Shown here: piece after piece, positions 34,158 through 42,375 of the stretch
How the letters are laid out: every line of letters begins with the position of its first letter
How positions within the stretch are numbered: position 1 is the stretch's first letter
Assembly (NCBI RefSeq): GCF_000335475.2
Contig: NZ_ANAH02000065.1
Coordinates: 124,001 to 188,000, forward strand
Source of the DNA: Cystobacter fuscus DSM 2262
GTDB lineage: Bacteria > Myxococcota > Myxococcia > Myxococcales > Myxococcaceae
DNA length: 64,000 nucleotides
Direction: 5' to 3'
Made by a program: the position numbers and the translations under genes
Notes under the pieces: model-generated
Told to the model about the DNA's origin: nothing
Seen by the model: only the letters and a program-made list of their open reading frames with translations
The model's database searches: none

Positions 34158-35402
34158 CTACCCGGGCAGGGCGAAGCGCTCCCAACCCGAGGACCACGGG
34201 ATGCGCGCGTAGGTGAAGTGGTGGGCATCCTCCGCCGGCCAGGCCGCCTCCAGCGGCTCCTGCACCAGCTCGAAGACGCCATGGTCGAAGGGCTTGCCCT
34301 GACCCGGCGTGCTGCGCACCACCCGCTCGCGCAGTCCCCGCCCCGCGAGCTCCAGCGTGCGGTAGTGGCAGTAGGGATTGTTGCCATTGCGGTTGAAGAG
34401 CACGTGCGCCATCTGCGTGCACCCGCCCCGGCACGCCTCGGCGTACTTGCAGCTGCCGCAGTAGCCCCACATGTGCGCGGTGCCTTCCTCCGTGCCAGCC
34501 TTGGCGTTGAAGGTCAGCTCGCGCGAGTCGAGGATGTCCGACAGGGGCTGCTGGCGGATGTTGCCGCCGATGTACTCGGAGGGCAGGGTGGGGCAGCCCT
34601 TGATGCCCCCGTCGGCGTGGATGCCCAGCACGGACAGCCCCGCCTTGCACCCCGCCCACACCTGGCCCACGTTGGCGAAGAGCAGGTCGTCATACGGGCC
34701 GAAGTAGCCGATGTTGTTGGAGGGCGCCAACGCGAGCTTCGCCTCCTCACGCGCCCGCACCGCGATGCGCGCCAGCATCCGGTAGAGATCCGGCAGCTCC
34801 GCGGGTTGCAACAGCATCCACGCGTTGTCCCCGCCATTGCCCATGGGGTTGGTGATCTGGAATTGCCAGGCGCTACAGCCCGCGTCCCGCAGCCGCTCGT
34901 ACAGCTCGGGCATCTCGGGGGCGGACAGCCGGTTGATCTGCGTGTTCGAGCTGAAGAGCAGGCCCGCGTCGCGAAAGTGCCCCAGCGTCTCGAAGCAGTA
35001 GCGGAAGGAGCCGCGCCGGCCACGGATGCGGTCATGCGTGGCCTCCAGCCCGTCCACCGACACGGAGACGTGGGAGATGCCCGCCTCCTTCATGCGCCGG
35101 GCCGTCTCGCGCGACAGGCCATAGCCGCCCGTCGTCATGGTGCAGCGCATGCCGTGGTCGGTGATGGCCCGGGCGATGTCGAGCCAGTCGGGACGGAGAA
35201 ACGCCTCGCCCCCCTCGATGGTGACTTCCTGGATCCCCACCTCGGAGAGCTGGCGGACCAGGTCCATCGCCTCCTCGCGCGACAGCTCGTCCTCGCGCTT
35301 GGAGCCCGCGCGCGAGCCGCAGTGGCCGCAGGCGAGGTTGCACTTCAGGGTGAGTTCCCACACGGCGTAGGCCGTGCGGCGTTGCAGGACGGGAAGCGGC
35401 AT
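34158..35402 (-). CDS. radical SAM/SPASM RiPP maturase
   Basis: A 414-residue radical S-adenosylmethionine enzyme. The 4Fe-4S cluster motif is CNLACGHC (Cys21, Cys25, Cys28), followed by VTIEGGEAFLRPDW for the GGE segment. The C-terminal SPASM domain keeps its cysteines: WAGCKAG, GGIKGCPTLP, YCGSCKYAEACRGGC and NPYCHYR, enough for auxiliary clusters. Such enzymes form carbon-carbon, thioether or backbone changes in ribosomal peptides. It begins 30 bases after the stop of a 57-residue precursor with a double-Gly leader, which is its likely substrate. The ATG at 35402 lacks a strong ribosome site, so translation may be coupled to the precursor. The exact chemistry is unknown; see the note on the X-Tyr-Gly motif. 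Confidence 0.88.
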   Translation of the reverse strand: MPLPVLQRRTAYAVWELTLKCNLACGHCGSRAGSKREDELSREEAMDLVRQLSEVGIQEVTIEGGEAFLRPDWLDIARAITDHGMRCTMTTGGYGLSRETARRMKEAGISHVSVSVDGLEATHDRIRGRRGSFRYCFETLGHFRDAGLLFSSNTQINRLSAPEMPELYERLRDAGCSAWQFQITNPMGNGGDNAWMLLQPAELPDLYRMLARIAVRAREEAKLALAPSNNIGYFGPYDDLLFANVGQVWAGCKAGLSVLGIHADGGIKGCPTLPSEYIGGNIRQQPLSDILDSRELTFNAKAGTEEGTAHMWGYCGSCKYAEACRGGCTQMAHVLFNRNGNNPYCHYRTLELAGRGLRERVVRSTPGQGKPFDHGVFELVQEPLEAAWPAEDAHHFTYARIPWSSGWERFALPG

Positions 35403-35432
35403 GGGGGCGAGCGCGCGGTCAGGGGGAGGACT

Positions 35433-35606
35433 TCAGCGCAGGTCCGGCGGGGGCGGCAGGCCGTAGATGGAAGCGTCTCCACGCTCGGCGCCTCCCGTCA
35501 CGTTCTCCAGGTTCTTCTCCTCCAGCTCGAGCACCTTGCGCGTGCGCTCGCTCTGCCGATTCAGGATCTCCGTACGAGGGAACTTCTTCTCGGTCTTCGT
35601 CGTCAT
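35433..35606 (-). CDS. RiPP precursor peptide with double-glycine leader
   Basis: A 57-residue peptide preceding the radical SAM gene. The leader (about 1-39) is charged and helical (MTTKTEKKFPRTEIL, RTRKVLELEEKN) and ends in LENVTGG, a double-Gly cleavage motif at residues 38-39. The predicted core is the 18 residues AERGDASIYGLPPPPDLR. It has no Cys, so lanthionine or sactionine chemistry is excluded. Its notable feature is Ile47-Tyr48-Gly49 followed by a run of four Pro. The ATG at 35606 is preceded by GGAGAG; a longer frame from 35639 lacks a site and would cover the promoter. Product would be a modified peptide cleaved at Gly-Gly and exported; the protease/exporter is not certain. Confidence 0.78.
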   Translation of the reverse strand: MTTKTEKKFPRTEILNRQSERTRKVLELEEKNLENVTGGAERGDASIYGLPPPPDLR

Positions 35607-35638
35607 GAGGACTCTCCTGCAGAATGGGTGAGCCCCCA

Positions 35639-35668
35639 AGGATAAGAATCACTGATGGTGCGTGTCAA
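35639..35668 (-). promoter_or_regulatory. candidate promoter of the RiPP operon
   Basis: Read on the minus strand, TTGACA (35668-35663) is followed after 18 bases by TATCCT (35644-35639), a fair match to a housekeeping sigma promoter. The precursor start codon lies 33 bases downstream. Assigned from sequence match and position only. Confidence 0.45.
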
Positions 35669-35819
35669 TGTCAGCCGTCCGCCACGACGACGCGCATGGG
35701 CTCGGTGGCAGTCGATGCCCTGGCAGCTGCCGCCCGAGCAATCGAAGCCCGAGGTGCAGTAACCGGGCCGCCTGGGAGTAGGGGCAGTCCTGCTTCGTGT
35801 AGCGCGTTACGTGCGCCAT
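35649..35819 (-). pseudogene. possible broken gene for a small Cys-rich peptide
   Basis: An ATG at 35819 with GGAGG nine bases upstream opens a frame (MAHVTRYTKQDCPYSQ) with G/C-ending codons. Around 35770 the coding bias moves to the next frame, which reads YCTSGFDCSGGSCQGIDCH, four Cys spaced C-x5-C-x4-C-x4-C. The frame from the ATG itself continues to 35649 but loses the bias. This suggests a small Cys-rich protein gene broken by a frameshift between the DUF481-type gene and the RiPP operon. Weak; no family recognised. Confidence 0.3.
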
Positions 35820-35855
35820 CCGTGGGTGCCTCCATCCACACCTGCCTCCAAGCTA

Positions 35856-35889
35856 GTCACCCCGGGCGCTCGGGTACCGCCGGGGTGAC
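35856..35889 (-). terminator. hairpin after the DUF481-type gene
   Basis: GTCACCCCGG (35856-35865) and CCGGGGTGAC (35880-35889) form a perfect 10-base stem with a 14-base loop, 22 bases beyond the stop of the minus-strand outer-membrane gene. There is no T-run after it, as is common in GC-rich genomes, so terminator function is inferred from position. Confidence 0.5.
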
Positions 35890-35911
35890 AACGGCTCGGA
35901 GGGCGGGCGGG

Positions 35912-36913
35912 CTAGAAGGTCACCGCGGCGCTCACCGACAGCGAGGTATCCGTGGGGAACTTTCCCGGCGCGGGCATGCTGTCGTACTGCACGAGGAAGG
36001 TGGTGGCGATGGCGAGCGCCCGGGTGAGCCGCACGTTGAGCTGGGCCTGGTTGGTGACGAGCAGTCGCGATCCCTCGATGAGGCTGGGCAGTACGCTCAA
36101 CTCATCCACGAAGGCCACGTCCTTGGTGAGGCCATGGCGGAAGGCCAGGCCGGCGCGCGGGCCGCCCAGCGACACGTCCGGCAGATCCGTGCGCGTGGGG
36201 TAGTACTGGAAGCGCGTCTCGCGGGCGTAGCTCAGGGCCAGGTCCGTGCGCAGGAAGGACTCGCTGCCGTCCTGGCGCTTCACGTCCCACCAGATGACGC
36301 CGATACCCACTTCGCCGCTGCCCCGGAACTCCACGCTCTTCACGTGGTCCGTCTCACCCCGGCCGAGGATGTAGCCGCTGATCTGCGGGGTGAAGCGATG
36401 GTCCGCGCGCAACTGCAGGGCCGCGTTGAGCGCCACCACCTGGTTGGGTGCCTCCGCCTGTCCCTCCAGGGTGGGCGCGCGGCTCTCGCCATACGAGCCC
36501 GAGGCCTGGGCGGAGTAGATCCAATGCTCCGACTTGCGCTCCGCGGTGGCCAGACCGTTGAGCGTCACGGTGGACGCGTTGCCGGAGATGAAGATGAGGC
36601 CCAGACCCACCGTGGCGTTCCAGACATCCGGCTGGGGGGGCGGTGGCGCGACGGGCTTGCCGTCCGGGCCGGTCGTGGTGAGGTCGGGAGCCGCGCGGGA
36701 GATCTCCTGGGCGAGCTGCTTGATGGCCTCGGTGATGCGGGCGTTGGCGGCGGCGGCGCGCTCGGCGGCGGCGGCGGCGCGCTCGGCGGCGTCCGCGGCG
36801 GCGGTGGCGCGCTGCTCGCTGGCGGCGGCCTTGTCATCGGCGGGCGCCGGGGGCACGGTGGGAGGGGTCTGCAGCAGGAGGACGGTGGACAACAGGGTAG
36901 GGACGGAAATCAC
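35912..36913 (-). CDS. DUF481-type outer-membrane protein
   Basis: A 333-residue predicted outer-membrane beta-barrel. The GTG at 36913 gives an immediate signal peptide (ISVPTLLSTVLLLQTPPTVPP). A long Ala/Glu-rich coiled coil follows (about 30-75: repeats of AERAAAAA and ITEAIKQLAQEI), then a Pro linker. The barrel part begins at about 110 with VGLGLIFISGNAS and continues as amphipathic strands (HWIYSAQASGSYGES, TPQISGYILGRGETD, VGIGVIWWDVKR, TDLALSYARETRFQYY) to a terminal Phe (SVSAAVTF). The strand pattern and G-N-A-S entry fit the DUF481/YdiY salt-induced barrel family. The coiled coil may span the periplasm. It is divergent from the ABC exporter genes. Longer ATG starts are possible but would bury the signal peptide. 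Confidence 0.75.
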   Translation of the reverse strand: MISVPTLLSTVLLLQTPPTVPPAPADDKAAASEQRATAAADAAERAAAAAERAAAANARITEAIKQLAQEISRAAPDLTTTGPDGKPVAPPPPQPDVWNATVGLGLIFISGNASTVTLNGLATAERKSEHWIYSAQASGSYGESRAPTLEGQAEAPNQVVALNAALQLRADHRFTPQISGYILGRGETDHVKSVEFRGSGEVGIGVIWWDVKRQDGSESFLRTDLALSYARETRFQYYPTRTDLPDVSLGGPRAGLAFRHGLTKDVAFVDELSVLPSLIEGSRLLVTNQAQLNVRLTRALAIATTFLVQYDSMPAPGKFPTDTSLSVSAAVTF

Positions 36914-37050
36914 GGTGAGACATCCTGAAGAGGGCTGAACGGCGCGCAGTCTTCTCCCAGGATGGGTCCGGGTTGCAATGCCCTGCATGGAAGTGAGACG
37001 AAGGCACACCGGGCGGGACTCGCCACGAGGGGTCGCGGGAGAGACGGGAG

Positions 37051-38838
37051 ATGGAGCAGAAACGAGGGATGACACACGCTCCCGGAGGAGGACGGGCCGT
37101 CTGGCGGGCGCTGGGGTATCTGCGGCGCTACCGGGTCGAGACGGTGGGGGCATTCGTGTCGCTGCTGCTGGCCTCGGGCGCCAACCTCGCCGCGCCCCAG
37201 ATGGTGCGCCTGGCCGTGGACGAGGGACTCGCCCGGGGGTCGCTGTCCGTGGTGCGCGCGGCCGTGGTCGGGCTGGTGGCCATCGCGCTCGTGCGGGGCT
37301 TCTTCAACTTCCTCCAGGGCTACCTCGCGGAGCGGGCCTCCCAGGGCGTGGCGTTCGACTTGCGCAACGCGCTCTTCGCGCGGCTGCAGCGCTTGAGCTT
37401 CAGCTACCACGATCAGGCGCAGACGGGGCAGTTGCTCACGCGGCTGACGAACGACGTGGACCAGGTGCGCGCCTTCGTGGGCGGCGGGGTGGTGCAGGTG
37501 GTGGCCTCGCTGCTCATGGTGGTGGGGTGCTCGGGGCTGCTGTTCCTCACGCACCCGCTGCTCGCGCTCGCGGCGCTGGGAGCCATTGCACCGGTGCTCT
37601 GGGTGCTCCGCCAGTTCATGGGCCGCATCTCCCCGATGTTCGGCCTGGTGCAGGCCACGCTCGGACGGCTCAACTCGGTGTTGCAGGAGAGCCTGCGCGG
37701 CATCCGGGTGGTGCGCGCGTTCTCGGGCGAGGGGCGCGAGGCGGCGCGCTACGGGCGCTTCAACGACGAATTCCTGGAGCACAACCTCCAGCTCATCCGC
37801 ATCATCTCCTCGCACTTTCCCCGCGTGGGCCTGTTCGCCAACCTCGGCACCTGGGTGGTGGTGGGGCTGGGCGGGTGGCTCATCTTCCACGAGCGGCTGA
37901 GTGTCGGCGAGCTGCTCGCGTTCAACAGCTACCTGGGCTTCCTGTTCATGCCGCTCGTGTCGCTCGGCTTCCTCGCCGCGCAGATGTCGCGCGCGGGGGT
38001 GTCGGCGGTGCGCATCTTCGAGCTGCTCGATACGGCGGTGGAGGTGGTGGACAGGCCCGGGGCCCGGCAGCTGCCCGCCTTGAGTGGCCGGGTGGAGCTG
38101 CGCGACGTGCGCTTCCGCTACGCGGGGGGCGAGCGGGAGATCCTCCGCGGGGTGAGCTTCGAGGTGGAACCGGGACAGCTCGTGGCGATTCTGGGCACCA
38201 CGGGCTCGGGCAAGAGCACCCTCATCAACCTCCTTCCCCGCTTCTACGACGTGACGGGAGGCGCGGTGCTGCTCGACGGCCATGACGTGCGCGAGGTGAC
38301 GCTCGCGAGCCTGCGCTCGCAGGTGGGCATCGTGCTCCAGGACGCGATGCTCTTCTCGGGCACCCTGCGCGAGAACATCGCCTATGGCCGTCCCGAGGCC
38401 ACCCTGGAGGAGGTCCAGGCGGCGGCGCGGGCGGCCCAGGCGGAGGAGTTCATCGCCGCGCTGCCCCAGGGCTACGACACGGTGGTGGGCGAGCGCGGCG
38501 TGGGCCTGTCGGGCGGACAGCGCCAGCGCGTGGCGATCGCCCGCGCGCTGCTCACCCAGCCGCGCCTGCTCATCCTCGATGACAGCACCTCGGCGGTGGA
38601 TGCGCGCACCGAGGCGGAGATCCGCCGGGCGCTCGATGAGCTCATGCGCTCCACGCGCAGCACGGCCATCGTCATCGCCCAGCGGCTGAGCACCGTGCGC
38701 GACGCCCACCTCGTCATCGTGCTCGACGAGGGGCGTGTGGCCGCGCGGGGACGTCACGAGGAGCTGCTCGCCACGAGCGCCCTGTACAATGAAATCCTCG
38801 GCTCCCAGCTCCAGCCGGACTCCGTGGAGGCCGCATGA
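37051..38838 (+). CDS. ABC exporter half-transporter (permease-ATPase fusion) A
   Basis: A 595-residue type I ABC exporter subunit: six spans in the first 320 residues, then a nucleotide-binding domain with Walker A LGTTGSGKSTL, signature LSGGQRQRVAIARAL and Walker B RLLILDDSTSAVD. The Walker B is followed by Asp where a catalytic Glu is usual (LDDSTS), so this may be the non-catalytic site of a heterodimer. The ATG at 37051 has GGGAGA before it. The next gene overlaps by ATGA. No C39 peptidase domain is present at the N-terminus, so it does not cleave double-Gly leaders itself. Substrate could be a lipid, drug or the product of the nearby RiPP locus; not decided by sequence. Confidence 0.88.
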   Translation: MEQKRGMTHAPGGGRAVWRALGYLRRYRVETVGAFVSLLLASGANLAAPQMVRLAVDEGLARGSLSVVRAAVVGLVAIALVRGFFNFLQGYLAERASQGVAFDLRNALFARLQRLSFSYHDQAQTGQLLTRLTNDVDQVRAFVGGGVVQVVASLLMVVGCSGLLFLTHPLLALAALGAIAPVLWVLRQFMGRISPMFGLVQATLGRLNSVLQESLRGIRVVRAFSGEGREAARYGRFNDEFLEHNLQLIRIISSHFPRVGLFANLGTWVVVGLGGWLIFHERLSVGELLAFNSYLGFLFMPLVSLGFLAAQMSRAGVSAVRIFELLDTAVEVVDRPGARQLPALSGRVELRDVRFRYAGGEREILRGVSFEVEPGQLVAILGTTGSGKSTLINLLPRFYDVTGGAVLLDGHDVREVTLASLRSQVGIVLQDAMLFSGTLRENIAYGRPEATLEEVQAAARAAQAEEFIAALPQGYDTVVGERGVGLSGGQRQRVAIARALLTQPRLLILDDSTSAVDARTEAEIRRALDELMRSTRSTAIVIAQRLSTVRDAHLVIVLDEGRVAARGRHEELLATSALYNEILGSQLQPDSVEAA

Positions 38839-40667
38839 GACGGCCCGCGGACCTTCGGGGCATGGCGGAACTCGAGGTGGAGCGCGCCCGGAATCGGGGC
38901 GCGGTGGCGCGGCGGTTGTTGGGGGAGACCCGGCCCCATCGCCGCTCGCTGCTCATCGCCCTGGGCTTCGTCGTGGTGGGCGCCCTGGCGCAGGCGGCCG
39001 GGCCGTACCTGGTGGGCCATGCCATCGATCACGACATCATGGGCCGGAATGGGCGGGGACTGCTGCGCGAGCTGGCGCTCCTGCTGGTCGTCTACGCGGT
39101 GTCCATGGTGGCCCAGCGGGAGCAGACGCTGCGCATCGGCGAGACGGGACAGCGCGTGCTCGCCGGGATGCGCGCGCGCCTCTTCGAGCGGCTCCAGACG
39201 CTTCCGCTGTCCTACCTGGACCGGCGGCCCCTGGGCGACTTGATGAGCCGGTTGCTGGGGGACGTGGATCTGCTCAGCCAGTTCTTCTCGCAGGGGATCG
39301 CGCAGCTCTTGGGCTCGGTGCTCGGGCTGGTAGGCGTGCTGGTGGCGATGGTGTCGCTGGATGTGCCGCTGGCGCTGGCCTGCTTCTCCATCATCCCGGT
39401 GATGGTGCTGACCACCTGGGCCTTCGCCGCCCGGGCCCGGCGCGCCTACCGCAAGACGCGCGAGACGGTGGGAGACGTGACGGCGGGGCTCCAGGAGGAA
39501 CTGGGCGGCGTGCGTCAGGCCCAGGCGTTCAACCGCACCGAGGTGAACATCGAGCGCTTCCGGGCGCGCAACGCTGCCAACCGCGACGCGAACGTGTCCG
39601 CCACCGGCATCACCTCCGCGTTCTCGCCGGTGATCGACGTGCTCTCCACGCTCTCCATCGCGCTGGTGATTGGCTATGGCGGCTACCGGGTGCTCGAGGG
39701 ACATGCGAGCGTGGGCCTGGTGGCGGCCTTCCTGCTCTACACCCAGCAGTTCTTCCGGCCGCTGCAACTGGCGTCCTCGGTCTACACGCTGATGCAGTCG
39801 GCGCTCGCGGGCGCCGAGCGCGTCTACGCCATCCTCGACGAGCCCCAGGAGCCGGAGGACGCGCCGGACGCGGTGGAGCTGGAGCGGGCACAGGGGCGGC
39901 TGTCCTTCGAGCGGGTGTCGTTCGGGTACGACGCGGCGCGGCCGGTGCTGCACGAGGTGAGCTTCGAGGTGGGGCCGGGGCAGACGGTGGCGCTGGTGGG
40001 CCCGACGGGGGCGGGGAAGACGACGGTGACGAGCCTGTTGCCACGCTTCTACGACGTCACCGGGGGCGTGGTGCGGCTGGATGGGCGGGACGTGCGCCAC
40101 ATCAAACGGGCGAGCCTGCGCGCGCAGATGGCCACGGTGCTCCAGGAGCCGGTGCTCTTCTCGGGCACGGTGGCGGAGAACATCGCCTACGGCCGGCCGG
40201 ACGCGAGCCGCGAGCGGATCGAGGCCGCCGCGAGGGCGGTGCACGCGCATGACTTCATCACCGCGCTGCCCCAGGGCTACGACACGCAGCTGGCACCGGG
40301 CTCCACCACGTTGAGCCAGGGGCAGCGGCAACTGGTGTCGTTCGCACGGGCGGTGCTCGCCGATCCGCGAGTGCTCATCCTCGACGAGGCCACGGCGAAC
40401 ATCGACACGCGCACGGAGTCCCTCATCCAGCGCGCGCTGACCACGCTGCTCGCGGGGCGCACGAGCATCGTCGTCGCGCACCGTCTGAGTACCATCCGTC
40501 ACGCGGACCTCATCCTGGTGCTCGAGGGCGGGCGGATCGTCGAGCGGGGGACCCACACGGAGCTGATGGCCCGGGGGGGCCTCTACGCCACGCTGTACGG
40601 CCAGCAATCCCCCACGCCCCGTGACGGCGGTGAGTCCACGGTAAACCCTGAAAGGAGCGTTAAGTAG
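38835..40667 (+). CDS. ABC exporter half-transporter (permease-ATPase fusion) B
   Basis: A 610-residue partner of the preceding half-transporter, coupled by ATGA overlap. Six spans lie in about residues 30-340. The nucleotide-binding domain has Walker A VGPTGAGKTTV, a changed signature LSQGQRQLVSFARA (Gln for the usual second Gly) and a complete Walker B RVLILDEATANID with the catalytic Glu. The pair therefore shows the split seen in heterodimeric exporters such as BmrCD and TM287/288: one subunit with a changed catalytic residue, the other with a changed signature. This leaves one competent ATP site. The N-terminus starts with a 30-residue charged cytoplasmic stretch. Substrate not known. 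Confidence 0.88.
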   Translation: MRRPADLRGMAELEVERARNRGAVARRLLGETRPHRRSLLIALGFVVVGALAQAAGPYLVGHAIDHDIMGRNGRGLLRELALLLVVYAVSMVAQREQTLRIGETGQRVLAGMRARLFERLQTLPLSYLDRRPLGDLMSRLLGDVDLLSQFFSQGIAQLLGSVLGLVGVLVAMVSLDVPLALACFSIIPVMVLTTWAFAARARRAYRKTRETVGDVTAGLQEELGGVRQAQAFNRTEVNIERFRARNAANRDANVSATGITSAFSPVIDVLSTLSIALVIGYGGYRVLEGHASVGLVAAFLLYTQQFFRPLQLASSVYTLMQSALAGAERVYAILDEPQEPEDAPDAVELERAQGRLSFERVSFGYDAARPVLHEVSFEVGPGQTVALVGPTGAGKTTVTSLLPRFYDVTGGVVRLDGRDVRHIKRASLRAQMATVLQEPVLFSGTVAENIAYGRPDASRERIEAAARAVHAHDFITALPQGYDTQLAPGSTTLSQGQRQLVSFARAVLADPRVLILDEATANIDTRTESLIQRALTTLLAGRTSIVVAHRLSTIRHADLILVLEGGRIVERGTHTELMARGGLYATLYGQQSPTPRDGGESTVNPERSVK

Positions 40668-40742
40668 TTTAAAAGACTTTTTAATGAAAACAAGTATTCC
40701 AGGTTAGACTCCCGGCCCTCCCGCCACCCAAGGAGCGGTTCC
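40668..40742 (+). promoter_or_regulatory. AT-rich promoter region of the GH76 gene
   Basis: A 75-base AT-rich island in otherwise GC-rich DNA. It includes an inverted repeat TTAAAA-GACT-TTTTAA at 40669-40684, just after the exporter stop codon, and AAGGAGCGG as ribosome site for the next gene. It probably combines the end of the exporter transcript and the GH76 promoter. Confidence 0.4.
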
Positions 40743-42293
40743 ATGGAGTCTTCCCCCGAAGCCATCACCCCTCGCGCGAAGAAGTTCACGGCGAGGTCTC
40801 TCATTGCTTGCCTGGGCGCCATCCTGCTGTGGGCGCCCTCCGCCTCGGCCCAGAGCGCCGCGGACTACCACGCCCGCGCCGACAAGGCCTTGCAGAGCTA
40901 CCTGCTGAAGTTCTGGAAGGCGGATGCGCAGTACCTGCATGCGAGCTACCCGTCCAACGGCTCGACCACGGGCTATTGGACGTATGCGAATGGCCTGGAC
41001 GCGGTGCTGGATGGGGTGGAGCGGACGAACAAGCAGCAGTACCTGGGCCTCATCGAGACGTTCTACCTGGGCCAGGAGCAGCGCGGCTGGTTCGTGGATT
41101 ATTACGATGACGAGGCCTGGATGAGTCTCGCCCTCATCCGCGCGTATGACCTCACGGGCGACGCCAAATACCTGAACAAGGCGAAGGAACTCTACGCCGA
41201 CATCCGCAACGCGTGGGACACCACGTGTTGTGGCACCACCCGGGGTGGCATCTGGTGGAACCGGGCGCACACGCAGAAGGCCACCGCCTCCAACGCGGGG
41301 CCGGTGATCGCGGGCGTGCGGCTCTACCGCCGCACGGGGGATGCCTCGTACCTCTCCTTCGCCCAGCAGGTGTATGACTACTGGTTCAACAACATGGTGA
41401 ACACCTCGACGTGGCAGGTCGCCGACCACTTCGAGCCCAACGGGACGAAGGTCTGGTGGAAGTTCACCTACAACGAAGGGTTGATGATTGGCGCGAGCGT
41501 GGAGCTGTACGAGGCCACCCAGAACGCGACCTATCTCAACCGGGCGCACGGCTTCGCGGGCTTCATGGTCAGCCAGGAGGTCACCTCCAGCCTGTATGGC
41601 AATGTTTTGTATGACGGCACGAACACCGGCTGCGCGGGGGACTGCCATGAATTCAAGGGCCCGGGCTACCGGTATCTCCTCCGCCTGTACCAGAAGGACA
41701 CCAGCAAGACGGCCTATTACAACGTGTTGAAGGCGAGCGCGGACGCCCTGTGGAACCAGGCGCGCAACACCACGAACGACACCTTCGCGGTGAACTGGGC
41801 CGGTCCGTCCATGTCGGGGGCCTCCGAGCCGCAGCAGAGCGCGGCGACCGCGGCGCTCAACCGCTTCGCCCAGCACTACGGCGCCTATCCCGGCTCGGGC
41901 ATTCCCTCCAACCGGTACGAGGCCGAGAACGCCGTGCTGCACCGCCTGGGGCTGGAAGCCAATGGCGCGGGCTTCACGGGCTGGGGGTATGTCGCGGGGT
42001 GGAACGGCGACAGCCAGTGGATTGACTTCCGGGTGTACAACGCCACGGCGGGCACGCGCACGCTCACCTTCCGGTACGCGGGGGGCGCGGGCAATGCCAG
42101 CCGCCTCGTCTTCATCAACGGCGCGAACGCGGTGGCCAACAAGAGCTTCCCGGGCACCGGCTCCTGGAATACCTACGGCACCGTGAGTGTCACCTCCAAC
42201 CTGCCCGCCGGGTGGAGCACCGTCTCGCTCATCTACAACAGCTCGCAGGGCAGCTCGAACTACCTGAACCTCGACAGCCTCACCGTGAATTGA
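40743..42293 (+). CDS. secreted GH76 alpha-1,6-mannanase with C-terminal CBM6/35-like domain
   Basis: A 516-residue secreted glycoside hydrolase. The signal peptide covers about residues 1-36 (LIACLGAILLWAPSASA then cleavage before QS). The (alpha/alpha)6 catalytic domain of family GH76 covers about 40-390 and has the hallmark double Asp at 122-123 (YYDDEAWM). Other landmarks are GGIWWNRAHTQKATASNAG and WWKFTYNEGLMIGA. A carbohydrate-binding module of CBM6/35 type covers about 395-516, beginning NRYEAENAV. GH76 enzymes cut the alpha-1,6-mannan backbone of fungal cell walls. The gene faces a GH16 glucanase gene, so the pair fits feeding on yeast or fungal walls. Start supported by AAGGAG. Confidence 0.88.
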   Translation: MESSPEAITPRAKKFTARSLIACLGAILLWAPSASAQSAADYHARADKALQSYLLKFWKADAQYLHASYPSNGSTTGYWTYANGLDAVLDGVERTNKQQYLGLIETFYLGQEQRGWFVDYYDDEAWMSLALIRAYDLTGDAKYLNKAKELYADIRNAWDTTCCGTTRGGIWWNRAHTQKATASNAGPVIAGVRLYRRTGDASYLSFAQQVYDYWFNNMVNTSTWQVADHFEPNGTKVWWKFTYNEGLMIGASVELYEATQNATYLNRAHGFAGFMVSQEVTSSLYGNVLYDGTNTGCAGDCHEFKGPGYRYLLRLYQKDTSKTAYYNVLKASADALWNQARNTTNDTFAVNWAGPSMSGASEPQQSAATAALNRFAQHYGAYPGSGIPSNRYEAENAVLHRLGLEANGAGFTGWGYVAGWNGDSQWIDFRVYNATAGTRTLTFRYAGGAGNASRLVFINGANAVANKSFPGTGSWNTYGTVSVTSNLPAGWSTVSLIYNSSQGSSNYLNLDSLTVN

Positions 42294-42375
42294 GGCGGAG
42301 GGCCCTTCTTCCGGATTGAGGGAGAGGTGGAGGAGGACGACCCTCCACCTCCCGGGTACTCGGAGAGACTCTGGA

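Noticed and set aside
37051-40667. Peptidase-containing (C39) exporter for the double-Gly RiPP
   Set aside because: Neither half-transporter has an N-terminal peptidase domain; both start directly with short cytoplasmic stretches and membrane spans.
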